Shown piece after piece: positions 52,808-62,033 of a DNA stretch of 64,000 bases. A program made the position numbers and the translations under genes. The stretch comes from Lachnoclostridium sp. UBA5890 (GTDB lineage: Bacteria; Bacillota; Clostridia; Lachnospirales; Lachnospiraceae), in the NCBI GenBank assembly GCA_002431395.1, contig DJEU01000032.1, positions 124,001 through 188,000 of the forward strand, read 5' to 3'. The notes under the pieces are model-generated. The model searched no databases. It saw only the letters and a program-made list of their open reading frames with translations, and was not told the origin of the DNA. Numbering within the stretch: the first letter of the stretch is position 1; each line of letters starts with the position of its first letter.

Positions 52808-53290
52808 TCACAGGATTTCTGAAACTTCATCTACGTAGGCGCGGATCTGTTCCGGCAGTTTGGTGCCGGTGATAATGAGTTTTCGGTAATCCCCCTGAAT
52901 ACGAAGCAAGTCTTCTACGTCATCCTCTGTCAAAATCCCAAGGTCAATCAATCCCAGTAGTTCATCCAAAATAATAACATCGCTCTCTCCGGTTTCAAGA
53001 ACTTTTTTTGAAAAGTTAAACCCATTTAGTATATTTGCTTTTTCTTCTTCTTTTTCGCTCTCTGACAAATCACAGTAACTGACGTCACTTTTATCAAATC
53101 GGAAAATCTGTACATCTGGTTCAAGCCGGTCTAAAACCTGAAATTCATCGGCAACCTTTCCCTTCAGAAACTGGATCATCGTGATCCGCTGTCCGTGCTG
53201 GAGTTCTCTGAGTGCCTGCCCTACAGCGGCAGATGTCTTTCCTTTACCCGTTCCATAAAAGGCTTGTATAATCCCTGATTCCATCGTCAT
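52808..53290 (-). CDS. cobO: Corrinoid adenosyltransferase, CobO/CobA type
   Basis: A 160-residue P-loop enzyme that adenosylates cob(I)yrinic acid a,c-diamide or cobinamide using ATP. It has FYGTGKGKTSAAVGQAL at the N terminus, TMIQFLKGK, a Walker B-like VIILDELLGLIDLGIL, and LIITGTKLP. It is shorter than typical CobO (about 175-200 residues), lacking some N-terminal residues. The ATG at 53290 has GAGG just upstream; an ATG two codons later is possible. No other cobalamin gene is adjacent. It has its own promoter and a leader inverted repeat. Confidence 0.88.
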   Translation of the reverse strand: MTMESGIIQAFYGTGKGKTSAAVGQALRELQHGQRITMIQFLKGKVADEFQVLDRLEPDVQIFRFDKSDVSYCDLSESEKEEEKANILNGFNFSKKVLETGESDVIILDELLGLIDLGILTEDDVEDLLRIQGDYRKLIITGTKLPEQIRAYVDEVSEIL

Positions 53291-53309
53291 AAACACCTCT
53301 CTTTGGTTT

Positions 53310-53333
53310 GTGTTGACACAAATTTGACAACAC
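53310..53333. promoter_or_regulatory. Inverted repeat in the adenosyltransferase leader
   Basis: GTGTTG (53310-53315) and CAACAC (53328-53333) are the ends of a 24-base imperfect palindrome lying between the promoter and the ATG. It could be an operator. No B12 riboswitch motif was seen here. Confidence 0.35.
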
Positions 53334-53352
53334 TCGCTCATTTATGAGAAAT

Positions 53353-53381
53353 AATTTACCACAAATTTTAAGAAATGGCAA
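53353..53381 (-). promoter_or_regulatory. Adenosyltransferase promoter
   Basis: TTGCCA (53376-53381) and TAAATT (53353-53358) on the minus strand are 17 bases apart, just after the SSB-like gene. Confidence 0.55.
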
Positions 53382-53399
53382 GCAAATTTTTACGATCCC

Positions 53400-54104
53400 C
53401 TACTCGTCGTCCATACCGTAAGTGTCAGATTCATTGGATTCCGGTTCTTCGGATGCAGCTACAATCGCTGACATCGAATCCATTCGTTCCAGTTTGCTTA
53501 CGGATATCTCATAAGCGATTCTGGTTTCGAATTCTTCGTCTCCAATGCGTTTTTGATACTCACGGCTCTGGATTCTTCCCCATAGCTGAATGTGATCTCC
53601 TACTTGAAAACCATCGGCAAAACGTGCATTACGTCCCCAGCAGATACAAGGGATGTAATCGGATTTTCCATACGGACGGTTTACCGCAAGCAATACATCT
53701 GCAATCTCGCGTCCCAATGGTGTCTTACGATATACCGGCAGTTTGCAGATATATCCGTCTAAGAAAATGTGATTTGGTTTCTCACATTCTCCCGGCTCGC
53801 CGTCCACACGGATGTCACGAACAAACATAGAAAGAACCAAACGATTGTGATTCTCCTCGTGACGATTGTAAGAACGGAACTGTCCGGATGCTTCGATATA
53901 TTTTCCGCGATAATCCTGTTTGACATCGATCAAACGCTCGGATACCATAAGCGGAATCGTATCGAATACATTGCTTAGACGTCGTACTGACAATTGAAGA
54001 GTATAGAACCCCTCTCCATACACCTCATGGCTGAAGGTGAAATCGCTGATCACCTCTCCATACACATTTACCTGATTGTTTCCTAGCACCTTATCTGTCA
54101 TCAT
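53400..54104 (-). CDS. SSB-like protein with two OB folds
   Basis: A 234-residue protein. Residues about 8-105 and 108-210 each resemble a single-strand DNA-binding OB fold (NQVNVYGEVISDFTFSHE, then HIFLDGYICKLPVYRKTPLGREI, which is SSB-like, with CICWGRNARFADGFQVGDHI). The acidic tail EEPESNESDTYGMDDE is reminiscent of the SSB C-terminal tail but lacks the DIPF-type end. The predicted role is single-stranded DNA binding or a primosomal function. The ATG at 54104 has GGGGGT five bases upstream. It is divergent from typA. Confidence 0.75.
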   Translation of the reverse strand: MMTDKVLGNNQVNVYGEVISDFTFSHEVYGEGFYTLQLSVRRLSNVFDTIPLMVSERLIDVKQDYRGKYIEASGQFRSYNRHEENHNRLVLSMFVRDIRVDGEPGECEKPNHIFLDGYICKLPVYRKTPLGREIADVLLAVNRPYGKSDYIPCICWGRNARFADGFQVGDHIQLWGRIQSREYQKRIGDEEFETRIAYEISVSKLERMDSMSAIVAASEEPESNESDTYGMDDE

Positions 54105-54186
54105 ATATGACCCCCTTTGTTTATTTACCTGTGTTTTGGCACCAAGCAGCGCTTGATAACCTGTGTGCAAAATAACACACCCTAGT

Positions 54187-54192
54187 ATTATA
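54187..54192 (-). promoter_or_regulatory. -10 element for the SSB-like gene
   Basis: An extended -10 TGTTATAAT on the minus strand, with a weak TGGTAA 17 bases upstream (54210-54215). It lies about 83 bases before the ATG and back to back with the typA promoter. Confidence 0.5.
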
Positions 54193-54261
54193 ACACAGAC
54201 TTTTTTTCTTTACCATATACTATATGCACAAAATTTTCTTTTTAGAACAAAAACTTTCGAT

Positions 54262-54290
54262 TTGCCATATCTTTTTTTCTGTGCTATGAT
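54262..54290 (+). promoter_or_regulatory. typA promoter
   Basis: TTGCCA (54262-54267) and TATGAT (54285-54290) on the plus strand are 17 bases apart, about 47 bases before the typA ATG. Confidence 0.75.
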
Positions 54291-54337
54291 AGAGAACAGA
54301 GTTTTTAAAGTAATCATATGAAAGGACGATTAAAAAA

Positions 54338-56176
54338 ATGGTAAAATCAAGAGATGATATAAGAAATATTGCAATCATTGCTCACGTCGATCATGGAAAA
54401 ACGACGATTGTGGACGAGTTGCTCAAACAAAGCGGAGTCTTCCGAAAAAATCAAGAAGTTGCAGAACGTGTTATGGACTCCAATGATATTGAAAGAGAAC
54501 GTGGTATTACCATCCTTTCTAAAAATACAGCCATTCATTATAATGATATTAAAATAAATATTATTGATACCCCGGGACATGCCGATTTCGGCGGCGAGGT
54601 AGAACGTGTCCTCAAAATGGTAAATGGTGTCGTTCTTGTCGTCGACGCCTTTGAAGGGGCGATGCCTCAGACAAAATTTGTATTGAAAAAAGCGCTGGAA
54701 CTCAGCCTTCCTGTCGTTGTCTGCGTCAATAAAATCGACCGTCCGGAAGCTCGTCCGGCAGAAGTTGTCGATGAGATCCTGGAACTTTTCATTGACCTCG
54801 ATGCCAATGAGGAGCAGCTTGACTGCCCATTTATCTTCGCTTCTGCCAAAGAGGGAATTGCTTCCACTTCTTATGAAGAACCGGGAACCGACATGAAACC
54901 TCTGTTTGATGCGATCGTAAATTATATTCCGGCTCCAACCGGAGATCCGGATGCCGACACTCAGGTTCTTATCAGTACGATCGATTACAATGAATATGTC
55001 GGCCGTATCGGTGTCGGAAAAGTGGACAACGGTTCCGTGCGCGTCAATCAGGATGTTGTGATCGTAAATGCACACGATCCGGAAAAGAATAATAAAGTAA
55101 AAATCAGTAAATTGTATGAATTTGAGGGCTTGAACCGTGTCGAAGTAGAAGAAGCCGGCATCGGTTCCATCGTAGCAATCTCCGGTATTTCGGATATTCA
55201 CATCGGGGATACACTGTGTTCTCCGGAAAATCCAAAACCGATTCCATTCCAGAGAATTTCCGAACCTACTATCTCTATGGACTTTATCGTAAATGACAGT
55301 CCGCTTGCCGGTCAGGAAGGAAAATACGTTACTTCCCGCCATTTGCGTGACCGCTTATATAAAATGCTCAATACCGATGTCAGTCTTCGTGTCGAAGATA
55401 CCGAGACGACCGAGGCTTACAAAGTTTCCGGCCGTGGAGAACTGCATCTTTCCGTATTGATCGAAAATATGCGCCGCGAAGGATATGAATTTGCGGTCAG
55501 CAAACCGGAAGTTTTGTATAAAACCGATGAATCCGGGAAAAAATTAGAACCAATGGAACGTGCTTATGTGGATGTACCGGATGAATTTACCGGAACAGTC
55601 ATCGACAAGCTGAGCCAGCGTAAAGGAGAATTGCAGGGAATGAGCCCACTCAATGCCGGTACCACTCGTCTGGAATTCTTGATTCCGGCCCGTGGACTGA
55701 TCGGTTATCGTGGAGAATTTATGACTGATACCAAAGGAAACGGTGTCCTCAATACCGAATTTTACGGCTATGGCGATTACAAAGGCGATATTGCATACCG
55801 TAAGCAGGGTTCCCTGATCGCCTACGAATCCGGTGAAACAGTTACGTACGGACTTTTCAATGCCCAGGAACGTGGTACTCTTTTCGTCGGTCCCGGCGAA
55901 AAAGTATACGGTGGAATGGTCGTGGGACAAAATGGAAAGACCGATGATATCGAAGTAAATGTCTGCAAGAAAAAACAGCTTACCAACACCCGTGCTTCCG
56001 GTTCGGACGATGCGCTCCGCCTGTCTCCGAAAAAGGAACTCAGCCTCGAAGAAGCCATCGAATTTATCGACACGGATGAACTTTTGGAGGTCACACCGGA
56101 AAATCTTCGTATTCGTAAGAAAATATTGGATGGTACCGCTCGTTATCGTGCCAGCCGTAACAATAAAAACAGCTAA
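54338..56176 (+). CDS. typA: Ribosome-associated GTPase TypA/BipA
   Basis: A 612-residue translational GTPase related to EF-G, involved in 50S assembly and stress growth. G1 [15 protein letters not shown] (about 15-29), switch ERGITI, G3 [15 protein letters not shown] and G4 NKIDRPEA are followed by beta-barrel, EF-G-like and unique C-terminal domains ([11 protein letters not shown]). AAAGGA lies about 11 bases before the ATG. The only long plus-strand run in the window starts here. Confidence 0.97.
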   Translation: MVKSRDDIRNIAIIAHVDHGKTTIVDELLKQSGVFRKNQEVAERVMDSNDIERERGITILSKNTAIHYNDIKINIIDTPGHADFGGEVERVLKMVNGVVLVVDAFEGAMPQTKFVLKKALELSLPVVVCVNKIDRPEARPAEVVDEILELFIDLDANEEQLDCPFIFASAKEGIASTSYEEPGTDMKPLFDAIVNYIPAPTGDPDADTQVLISTIDYNEYVGRIGVGKVDNGSVRVNQDVVIVNAHDPEKNNKVKISKLYEFEGLNRVEVEEAGIGSIVAISGISDIHIGDTLCSPENPKPIPFQRISEPTISMDFIVNDSPLAGQEGKYVTSRHLRDRLYKMLNTDVSLRVEDTETTEAYKVSGRGELHLSVLIENMRREGYEFAVSKPEVLYKTDESGKKLEPMERAYVDVPDEFTGTVIDKLSQRKGELQGMSPLNAGTTRLEFLIPARGLIGYRGEFMTDTKGNGVLNTEFYGYGDYKGDIAYRKQGSLIAYESGETVTYGLFNAQERGTLFVGPGEKVYGGMVVGQNGKTDDIEVNVCKKKQLTNTRASGSDDALRLSPKKELSLEEAIEFIDTDELLEVTPENLRIRKKILDGTARYRASRNNKNS

Positions 56177-56206
56177 TATATTATCTATAGGAATGGAGAC
56201 TTTCGA

Positions 56207-57115
56207 ATGATTTTACAACCGATTAGTCCTTTCGTCCAAAAAACATTTGAATCGTATGAGAAACTGCGCCCTTGCTTTATGAGTGAGGGGCATTTTCTCA
56301 ATCAGTTTTTATGGGAAAGTTATTATCATACCATGTTTGCCACCGATGATATCGCACTGTATCTCTTTTTTGAATACCAAGGCGAAAAAAAGGCATTCTG
56401 CCCTCTTTGTTCCGTCGATGATCTGCCGGAAGCTTTCCGCCGCATGGAAAAGCAGTTTCACGACGAATGGAACGCCCCATTAGATATTTATCTGGTGGAC
56501 GATCTGACAAAAAATGTATGGGAACAGGCAGGCCTGCTTAAAGATTATACCTGGACTGCCGAACGTGACAGTTTTGATTATATCTATGAAGCCGAAAAAT
56601 TGAAAACGCTGAGCGGACGTGCCATGCACAAGAAAAAGAATTTAGTCAATTCCTTCCTCCGCGAATACGAAGGCCGTTTTGTCTATGAGACACTCGGTTG
56701 CGGAGATATCGAAGAAGTCAAGGAATTTCATGAAAAATGGCTCGATGAGCGCCGCCACTACGACCGTTTCAACTGCATTGATGATGAAGAAGAAGGCGTT
56801 TACCGGCTGCTCGGCAACTGCAAAAGCATTGACTGTGCGATGGGCGGCATCCGCATGGATGGAAAAATCGTCGCCTATACCATCGGAAGCTACTGCCCTT
56901 CGATCCAGTGTGCGTTTATTCATATCGAAAAAGCGGAACCGGAGATCAAGGGCTTGTACAATTACATCAACCAACAGTTTTTGATTCATGAGTTTCCGGA
57001 TGCGGTATATGTAAACCGTGAAGACGATCTCGGACAGGACAACCTGCGTCAGGCAAAATTGTCCTACAAACCGATCCGTCTGGAAGAGAAATATTATATT
57101 CAAGAAAAACGATAA
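56207..57115 (+). CDS. DUF2156 (GNAT-like) protein
   Basis: A 302-residue soluble protein resembling DUF2156, the GNAT-fold domain found in the C terminus of lysylphosphatidylglycerol synthase. Visible segments are FLWESYYHTMFATDD, LYLFFEYQGEKKAFCPL, SGRAMHKKKNLVNSFLREYE and the end NREDDLGQDNLRQAKLSYKP. There is no membrane part, so it may aminoacylate a soluble acceptor; that is inference. GGAG is eight bases before the ATG. It follows typA by 30 bases. Confidence 0.82.
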   Translation: MILQPISPFVQKTFESYEKLRPCFMSEGHFLNQFLWESYYHTMFATDDIALYLFFEYQGEKKAFCPLCSVDDLPEAFRRMEKQFHDEWNAPLDIYLVDDLTKNVWEQAGLLKDYTWTAERDSFDYIYEAEKLKTLSGRAMHKKKNLVNSFLREYEGRFVYETLGCGDIEEVKEFHEKWLDERRHYDRFNCIDDEEEGVYRLLGNCKSIDCAMGGIRMDGKIVAYTIGSYCPSIQCAFIHIEKAEPEIKGLYNYINQQFLIHEFPDAVYVNREDDLGQDNLRQAKLSYKPIRLEEKYYIQEKR

Positions 57116-57120
57116 AAAAG

Positions 57121-57168
57121 ATGCTTGTACTCATTGATATAGGTTTCTATATTTATGAATACAAGCAT
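57121..57168. terminator. Bidirectional terminator between convergent genes
   Basis: ATGCTTGTA (57121-57129) pairs with TACAAGCAT (57160-57168), extended inward by partly paired AT-rich arms. A runs before and T runs after would allow termination of both the DUF2156 gene and the LRR gene. Confidence 0.8.
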
Positions 57169-57172
57169 TGTT

Positions 57173-59722
57173 TTATAATCTTATCTTCTTTTGTCCGCTA
57201 TATGCTCGGTATTTCTTTTTTCCATTGACTTTGTCGTACGTCCGCACCTTAAACCAAAGCATGTAACCTTTTTGAGAATAGGCAAGTTTTACTACCCGCT
57301 TTCCTTTCTTCAAGGAATTCTTTGCCAAACGGATGCGCACGAACTTTTTACCTTTTTTCTTCATATACAGATCAAAATAACTGCCTACCGATGACTTCAC
57401 TGTGATCTGTATATAGCGAAGCTTTTTATTCCCCTTTTTATGAATTGAAATTGCCGGACGCTTGCTCTGCTTTTTCGACGTAGCAGCAAACGACTCTACT
57501 CTTGCGCTTTCCGCCGACTCCTGCGTCGATACTGGTGTGACAGTTGATGCCGGGTTTACTGCCGGCGTTTCTGTTGGCTGCGGTGTGACAGATGGTACCG
57601 GGCTTGTTGACGGAGTTTCCGTTGGCTGCAGTGTAACAGACGGTGTCTGGCTTGCTATCGGGGTTTGCGTTGGCTGCGGTGCGTCATCCGGCATTTTACT
57701 TTCAAAAACCAGTTTTTTTGTATCCGATGCCAACGGATTAAACGTAATTGAATAAATATAAAAAATTCTTTCACGTCCATAAATTTCTGCCTCCTCTGGT
57801 TTTTGGCATATTCCAATTGACATATAACTTGCCTTCTTTCCAGTATCACTTATATAATTATTATAAATTTCAACGTCTTCTGTTCCGTATTTTATCGGGT
57901 CATCATCATTTGAATACCAAAAAGGATAGGTACAATCTACTATGGTTGTACCGCCTGCATATCCATTTTCCATTGTCAATTCCTCGTCCCACAGATCAAA
58001 CATTAATTGTACTCCGACCTTGGCTTTGATTGACACCGTTGCATAATCTTGTGCGCGTATCTGTTCTGGCAGTTTGAACGCCACCCGCTGATATCGTTTG
58101 CTAAAACTAATTTTTATACATGGCACTCCGTCATCATCCACACCTGCTTCCACCGGAACACCATTCTCGCTCTCTTGAAAAGCCCATTGTTCCATAAGAT
58201 CATACGTTTCTATCTCCGGCTGCATGATTACCGGTTTCCACTCCTCCCAGGCAACTTCGGGATAAGTTTCTTTCTGTTTTTGCCAAAATTCACTTCCGGA
58301 CGGAATATACATCGTTCCTGTTACTTGTTCAAAAAATGACAATCCTCCCTCTTCCGGATCCTGCGTTGTCACTTCATTTCCTTTCCAATAAATATCACAT
58401 GCCGTGAAATTTCCCAGTCCTACATAGGAAAGTTTTTCCGGCAGAACAATGGTTTGAAGCAATGGACAATTTCCAAAGGCATCTTGTTTGATCTTACTTG
58501 TATATACAGGCAGTTCAACCGATTTTAAATTTTCACATCCGAAAAATGCTCGTTTTCCAATCTCTACCGCTTTCTTCTCAATGTTCACCTGCATAAGGCT
58601 TGTACACCCTTCAAAGGCTCTGTCCCCAATCGAACGTACACCTCCGGAAATTTCCAACTTTTTCAAAGAACTGCATCCGTAAAAGCACCCCTCTTCAAAC
58701 GTTGTCTGACCAGTTATTCGAACAGTCTGAAGTTTCTTTAAATTTTTAAAACATTTTTCCAAAATGAAACTATTTTCAACCTCCATTTCTACCGAATACA
58801 GATTCATGTATTCATTACAAATTTCACCAAGAATTATATTATTATTTTTTAGAATCAGTTTCTTAACCGAAGCCTTGCGAATTTCATTCGGAATGTATAC
58901 TTCCACATTGTCCCCGTCTTCTTCATTTCCTACAAACGTTATCGTTCCCTCTGTATCAAACCGGCACACCATATCATATTCCAAATTTGCCCAATACTCT
59001 TCCGAAATGCTGCCGTCCTCTGCTGCCACCTGACAGTATACTATATTGTCGGCGGAAACGGTATTTCTTTTGGTCCAGGTAATCTTTTTCTCATCCAGTT
59101 GCTGAATGATACGATTCCATTTATCCGTATCGGGAACATACATGGTTCCGGTTCGCCCCGTCCAAAATGCGTCGTCAATCGCTTCATCTTCTACTTCATA
59201 TTCGTTTTTACTGCATCGCCAGACAAAACTTGTAGCAAGTGGGAACGCATCTTTTTCCAGTTTCTTTAAATCATTAGGCATGATCACAAGTTTGATATTG
59301 CTGCATCCCCAAAAAGCCCCCTTCTGTATTGTATCCACTTTTTGTGTCAGAGACATCATATCCAATTTTTCACAATCAGCAAAAGCATAACTTCCGATCG
59401 TAGTCACACCACCCCACGTTATTTCCGTAAGATTATGGCATCCTTCGAAAGTGTGATCTTTTATAAAATATACATTTTCATCAAACTCAATTTTCAATAT
59501 ATCCTGTTTCTCGATTCCCTCCAGCATTTCCGCTGAAACCGAATATACTCCTTCTACCTTTAATACGCCATCCTCACTTAATGTAACCTTCTTTTCTGTC
59601 TGAGAATCCGCTGCTTTGACGCTTACAGATTTATTATGCGCAGGATACTGTACCATTCCGAGCGTCATCGCCAAAACAAGTATCCATGACAGATTTCTCC
59701 TATATCTTCGTACTTTTTCCAT
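57173..59722 (-). CDS. Secreted BspA-type leucine-rich repeat protein
   Basis: An 849-residue surface or secreted protein. A signal peptide (NLSWILVLAMTLGMVQYPAH) is followed by LRR_5/BspA-type repeats in two blocks (about 75-170 and 280-470), with units such as FEGCHNLTEITW and FEGCTSLMQVNIEKKA. A beta-sandwich-like region (about 515-660) may be a carbohydrate-binding module. A Pro/Thr/Ser linker (about 680-745) is built from 48-base DNA repeats. A basic beta-rich C-terminal domain (about 765-849) completes it. There is no LPXTG anchor. It follows licD by 20 bases, last in the surface-glycan group. Confidence 0.87.
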   Translation of the reverse strand: MEKVRRYRRNLSWILVLAMTLGMVQYPAHNKSVSVKAADSQTEKKVTLSEDGVLKVEGVYSVSAEMLEGIEKQDILKIEFDENVYFIKDHTFEGCHNLTEITWGGVTTIGSYAFADCEKLDMMSLTQKVDTIQKGAFWGCSNIKLVIMPNDLKKLEKDAFPLATSFVWRCSKNEYEVEDEAIDDAFWTGRTGTMYVPDTDKWNRIIQQLDEKKITWTKRNTVSADNIVYCQVAAEDGSISEEYWANLEYDMVCRFDTEGTITFVGNEEDGDNVEVYIPNEIRKASVKKLILKNNNIILGEICNEYMNLYSVEMEVENSFILEKCFKNLKKLQTVRITGQTTFEEGCFYGCSSLKKLEISGGVRSIGDRAFEGCTSLMQVNIEKKAVEIGKRAFFGCENLKSVELPVYTSKIKQDAFGNCPLLQTIVLPEKLSYVGLGNFTACDIYWKGNEVTTQDPEEGGLSFFEQVTGTMYIPSGSEFWQKQKETYPEVAWEEWKPVIMQPEIETYDLMEQWAFQESENGVPVEAGVDDDGVPCIKISFSKRYQRVAFKLPEQIRAQDYATVSIKAKVGVQLMFDLWDEELTMENGYAGGTTIVDCTYPFWYSNDDDPIKYGTEDVEIYNNYISDTGKKASYMSIGICQKPEEAEIYGRERIFYIYSITFNPLASDTKKLVFESKMPDDAPQPTQTPIASQTPSVTLQPTETPSTSPVPSVTPQPTETPAVNPASTVTPVSTQESAESARVESFAATSKKQSKRPAISIHKKGNKKLRYIQITVKSSVGSYFDLYMKKKGKKFVRIRLAKNSLKKGKRVVKLAYSQKGYMLWFKVRTYDKVNGKKKYRAYSGQKKIRL
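57534..57677. repeat. Three tandem 48-bp repeats in the LRR gene
   Basis: Copies at 57534-57581, 57582-57629 and 57630-57677 each end in TTGGCTGC and encode a 16-residue Pro/Thr/Ser unit (QPTETP followed by a variable part). A partial fourth copy follows. Copy number may vary between strains by slippage. Confidence 0.85.
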
Positions 59723-59742
59723 CTATCACTTTCTCCTCTATC

Positions 59743-60555
59743 TTATCGGTAATACGGCACAAAATCATGCCCTATGCGCTTTTCCACCGGGGGAAGTTCG
59801 TGGTAATTCCCATACATATCCCGCAGTTTCTGATCATAGGCACGCGGTACCTTGCAGGTTATTCCCTCAAATTCCATATCAATCCGGTCTTCATAATACT
59901 CTTTTCTGTTTTTCTCCTTTGTTCCATAAGGAGTGGCATAACAAAAAATATGATCGCAGGCATCATAATCATACTTTTTCATACATTCTTCTGCCCGTGT
60001 TACATATTTTTCCAATTGAGAAGAACGAATATGATGATCATAAAACTGCCGAAGCTGTTTGAGCGGATTTAAAAACGGTTTATATCTGCCAAAGATCTTT
60101 CGGGTTTCTGTAATATTTTTTTGATACTCTGTGTGGTTTTCCTCTAAATCTTCTCTCGTAAATCCGGCACCATCGACAGGAAATACATCAATCCACAAAG
60201 CTTGTGCATATTTTTCGCGCCGTCCCTTTTTCTCCGTTATTGTACCTGTATCAACAACTTGAATATAAGGAAGTGCCACATTTCCTTTCATCCCGGTTCG
60301 TAATTCGTATTGTGGATTTTCTGTCATCTGCTCCGGAAATAGCTTTTTAAATATCTCATAATCGGCACGCGGCATTGAGATATCGATATCATCGTCCCAC
60401 GGAATAAAACCACCATGACGAACTGCGCCTAACAAGGTTCCATAATCAATAATATAGCGAAGCTTATATTTTTCACACACCTCGATAATATGGGAAAAAA
60501 TAGCAAGTTCAATTTTCTTTACTTCTTCATCTGAAATTTCTTTTCTTGTCTTCAT
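59743..60555 (-). CDS. LicD-family phosphotransferase
   Basis: A 270-residue protein of the LicD/fukutin nucleotidyltransferase-like family, which adds phosphocholine or similar groups to surface glycans or teichoic acids. The signature IIDYGTLLGAVRHGGFIPWD followed by DDIDISM (about 37-64) is intact, and WIDVFPVDG follows. The ATG overlaps the flippase stop by four bases (ATGA), so translation is coupled. The donor and acceptor are unknown. Confidence 0.88.
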   Translation of the reverse strand: MKTRKEISDEEVKKIELAIFSHIIEVCEKYKLRYIIDYGTLLGAVRHGGFIPWDDDIDISMPRADYEIFKKLFPEQMTENPQYELRTGMKGNVALPYIQVVDTGTITEKKGRREKYAQALWIDVFPVDGAGFTREDLEENHTEYQKNITETRKIFGRYKPFLNPLKQLRQFYDHHIRSSQLEKYVTRAEECMKKYDYDACDHIFCYATPYGTKEKNRKEYYEDRIDMEFEGITCKVPRAYDQKLRDMYGNYHELPPVEKRIGHDFVPYYR

Positions 60556-62021
60556 GCCTTCTTCTTTCCTTTCCTAAATGACTGATAAAAGTTCTTTAAC
60601 ACTTGTAAAATATAGGTAAACTGACTAAACCTGAACAGAATCGAAAGCAGGATGTAAACTGCTGCTCCGACTAGTACCTGAAGAATGACGGTCACAATCG
60701 TTGGAAGTGCGATCATTCCGGTAAAATAAACGCATACTCCCATTGCAGAAGCAAGCAGGATCGATGGAATCAGGTCAGCGAGCTGTTCTCGATAATTATA
60801 ATTCAAAAACTTACGGTTTGGCGTCGAGTTTACGACTGCCGCAAATAAGGTTACGATAAATGCGGTCCATGCGATGGCCATGACACCACGGTACATGACA
60901 AGAAGGATCATAGCGATACCAAATACCTTTTTCACAATTTCCATGATCAGGTACGTCCGTCCTTTTCCAAGTGCCTTTACCGCCTGTACATTGGCCGTCT
61001 GAACCGGCTCCAGTGCATACTGCAGGCACGCAATCTGCATAAATGGCACACACGGCAGCCATTTGTCCGAATAAATCAGGCTGACAACCGGTGCGGACAT
61101 TACCATAAGGCCGATCATCAACGGCCACATCACATAAGAACTGACGCGGATAGAAAGACGAACGACCTCTTTCATTTTCTTTAGATCATCCTGTTTCATC
61201 GACATGGCAGGAAACAGTACGGAAGTAACCGAGGAATTGATATTGGTTACAATAAGACGCGGCATATTTCCACCCTGATTGTAAAAACCAAGATCTTTTT
61301 CCGTGTACACTTTTCCGATGATAAGACTTCGGATCTGTCCATAAGACGTATGGATCAGTTCCGAGCAAAGCATCTTCCATCCAAAAGAAAATAATTCTTT
61401 CATTCGCTTTCCGGAAAATGCCCATATCGGGCGCCATTTTACCGTAAACCAAAGGATCAAAGTATCCAGCGTCGAATTAAACAAATACTGTGCCACAAGG
61501 GCCCATGGACCAAATCCCATATAAGCCATGACAATTCCTACAACAGCCGAACCGGCAGTACCGATCAGCGTCGAGAAAAAGAATCGTTTAAAAAGCATCT
61601 TTTTCTGTACATAGGCCTGTTGCACGGAATTGACACCGGCAAGCGGGATCTTAAGTGCAAGTACACGCAGAACCGGGCACAAAATGTCTTTTCCGTAAAA
61701 GGATGCAACCAGAGGTGCTCCTAAAAATACAATGGCATAGAAGATCCAGGACATCACAATACTAAAATAAAATACGGACGAAAAATCCAATTGATCCGCT
61801 TCTTTTTTCTGAATCAGCGCAGAACCAAATCCACTTGACACAAAAACATTGGCGATATCAATAAAAACAGTAATGAGTACGATGACACCAAAATCACTCG
61901 GGCTCAGAAGTCTTGCCAGCACGATCCGTACGATAAAAGATACGAGCTGCGCTCCGATCCGTTCTCCAAATTTCCAAAATAATCCGGAAAATACTTTCCG
62001 CTGCAAACTTTCTTCACTCAT
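60552..62021 (-). CDS. Polysaccharide flippase, Wzx/MOP family
   Basis: A 489-residue membrane protein with about 12-14 hydrophobic helices, of the oligosaccharide flippase type that moves lipid-linked glycan units across the membrane. Family features are GLFWKFGERIGAQLVSFIV near the start, ARLLSPSDFGVIVL, SSGFGSALIQKKE and LGFYNQGGNMPRL. The ATG at 62021 is nine bases from AGGAG; the one two codons earlier is only three. It lies between an ABC exporter and licD. Confidence 0.88.
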   Translation of the reverse strand: MSEESLQRKVFSGLFWKFGERIGAQLVSFIVRIVLARLLSPSDFGVIVLITVFIDIANVFVSSGFGSALIQKKEADQLDFSSVFYFSIVMSWIFYAIVFLGAPLVASFYGKDILCPVLRVLALKIPLAGVNSVQQAYVQKKMLFKRFFFSTLIGTAGSAVVGIVMAYMGFGPWALVAQYLFNSTLDTLILWFTVKWRPIWAFSGKRMKELFSFGWKMLCSELIHTSYGQIRSLIIGKVYTEKDLGFYNQGGNMPRLIVTNINSSVTSVLFPAMSMKQDDLKKMKEVVRLSIRVSSYVMWPLMIGLMVMSAPVVSLIYSDKWLPCVPFMQIACLQYALEPVQTANVQAVKALGKGRTYLIMEIVKKVFGIAMILLVMYRGVMAIAWTAFIVTLFAAVVNSTPNRKFLNYNYREQLADLIPSILLASAMGVCVYFTGMIALPTIVTVILQVLVGAAVYILLSILFRFSQFTYILQVLKNFYQSFRKGKKKA

Positions 62022-62033
62022 AATCATCTGCTC

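Noticed and set aside
54347..55342. A 331-codon minus-strand frame opposite typA
   Set aside because: typA is complete, with promoter and motifs on the plus strand; the antisense product has no recognisable domain.
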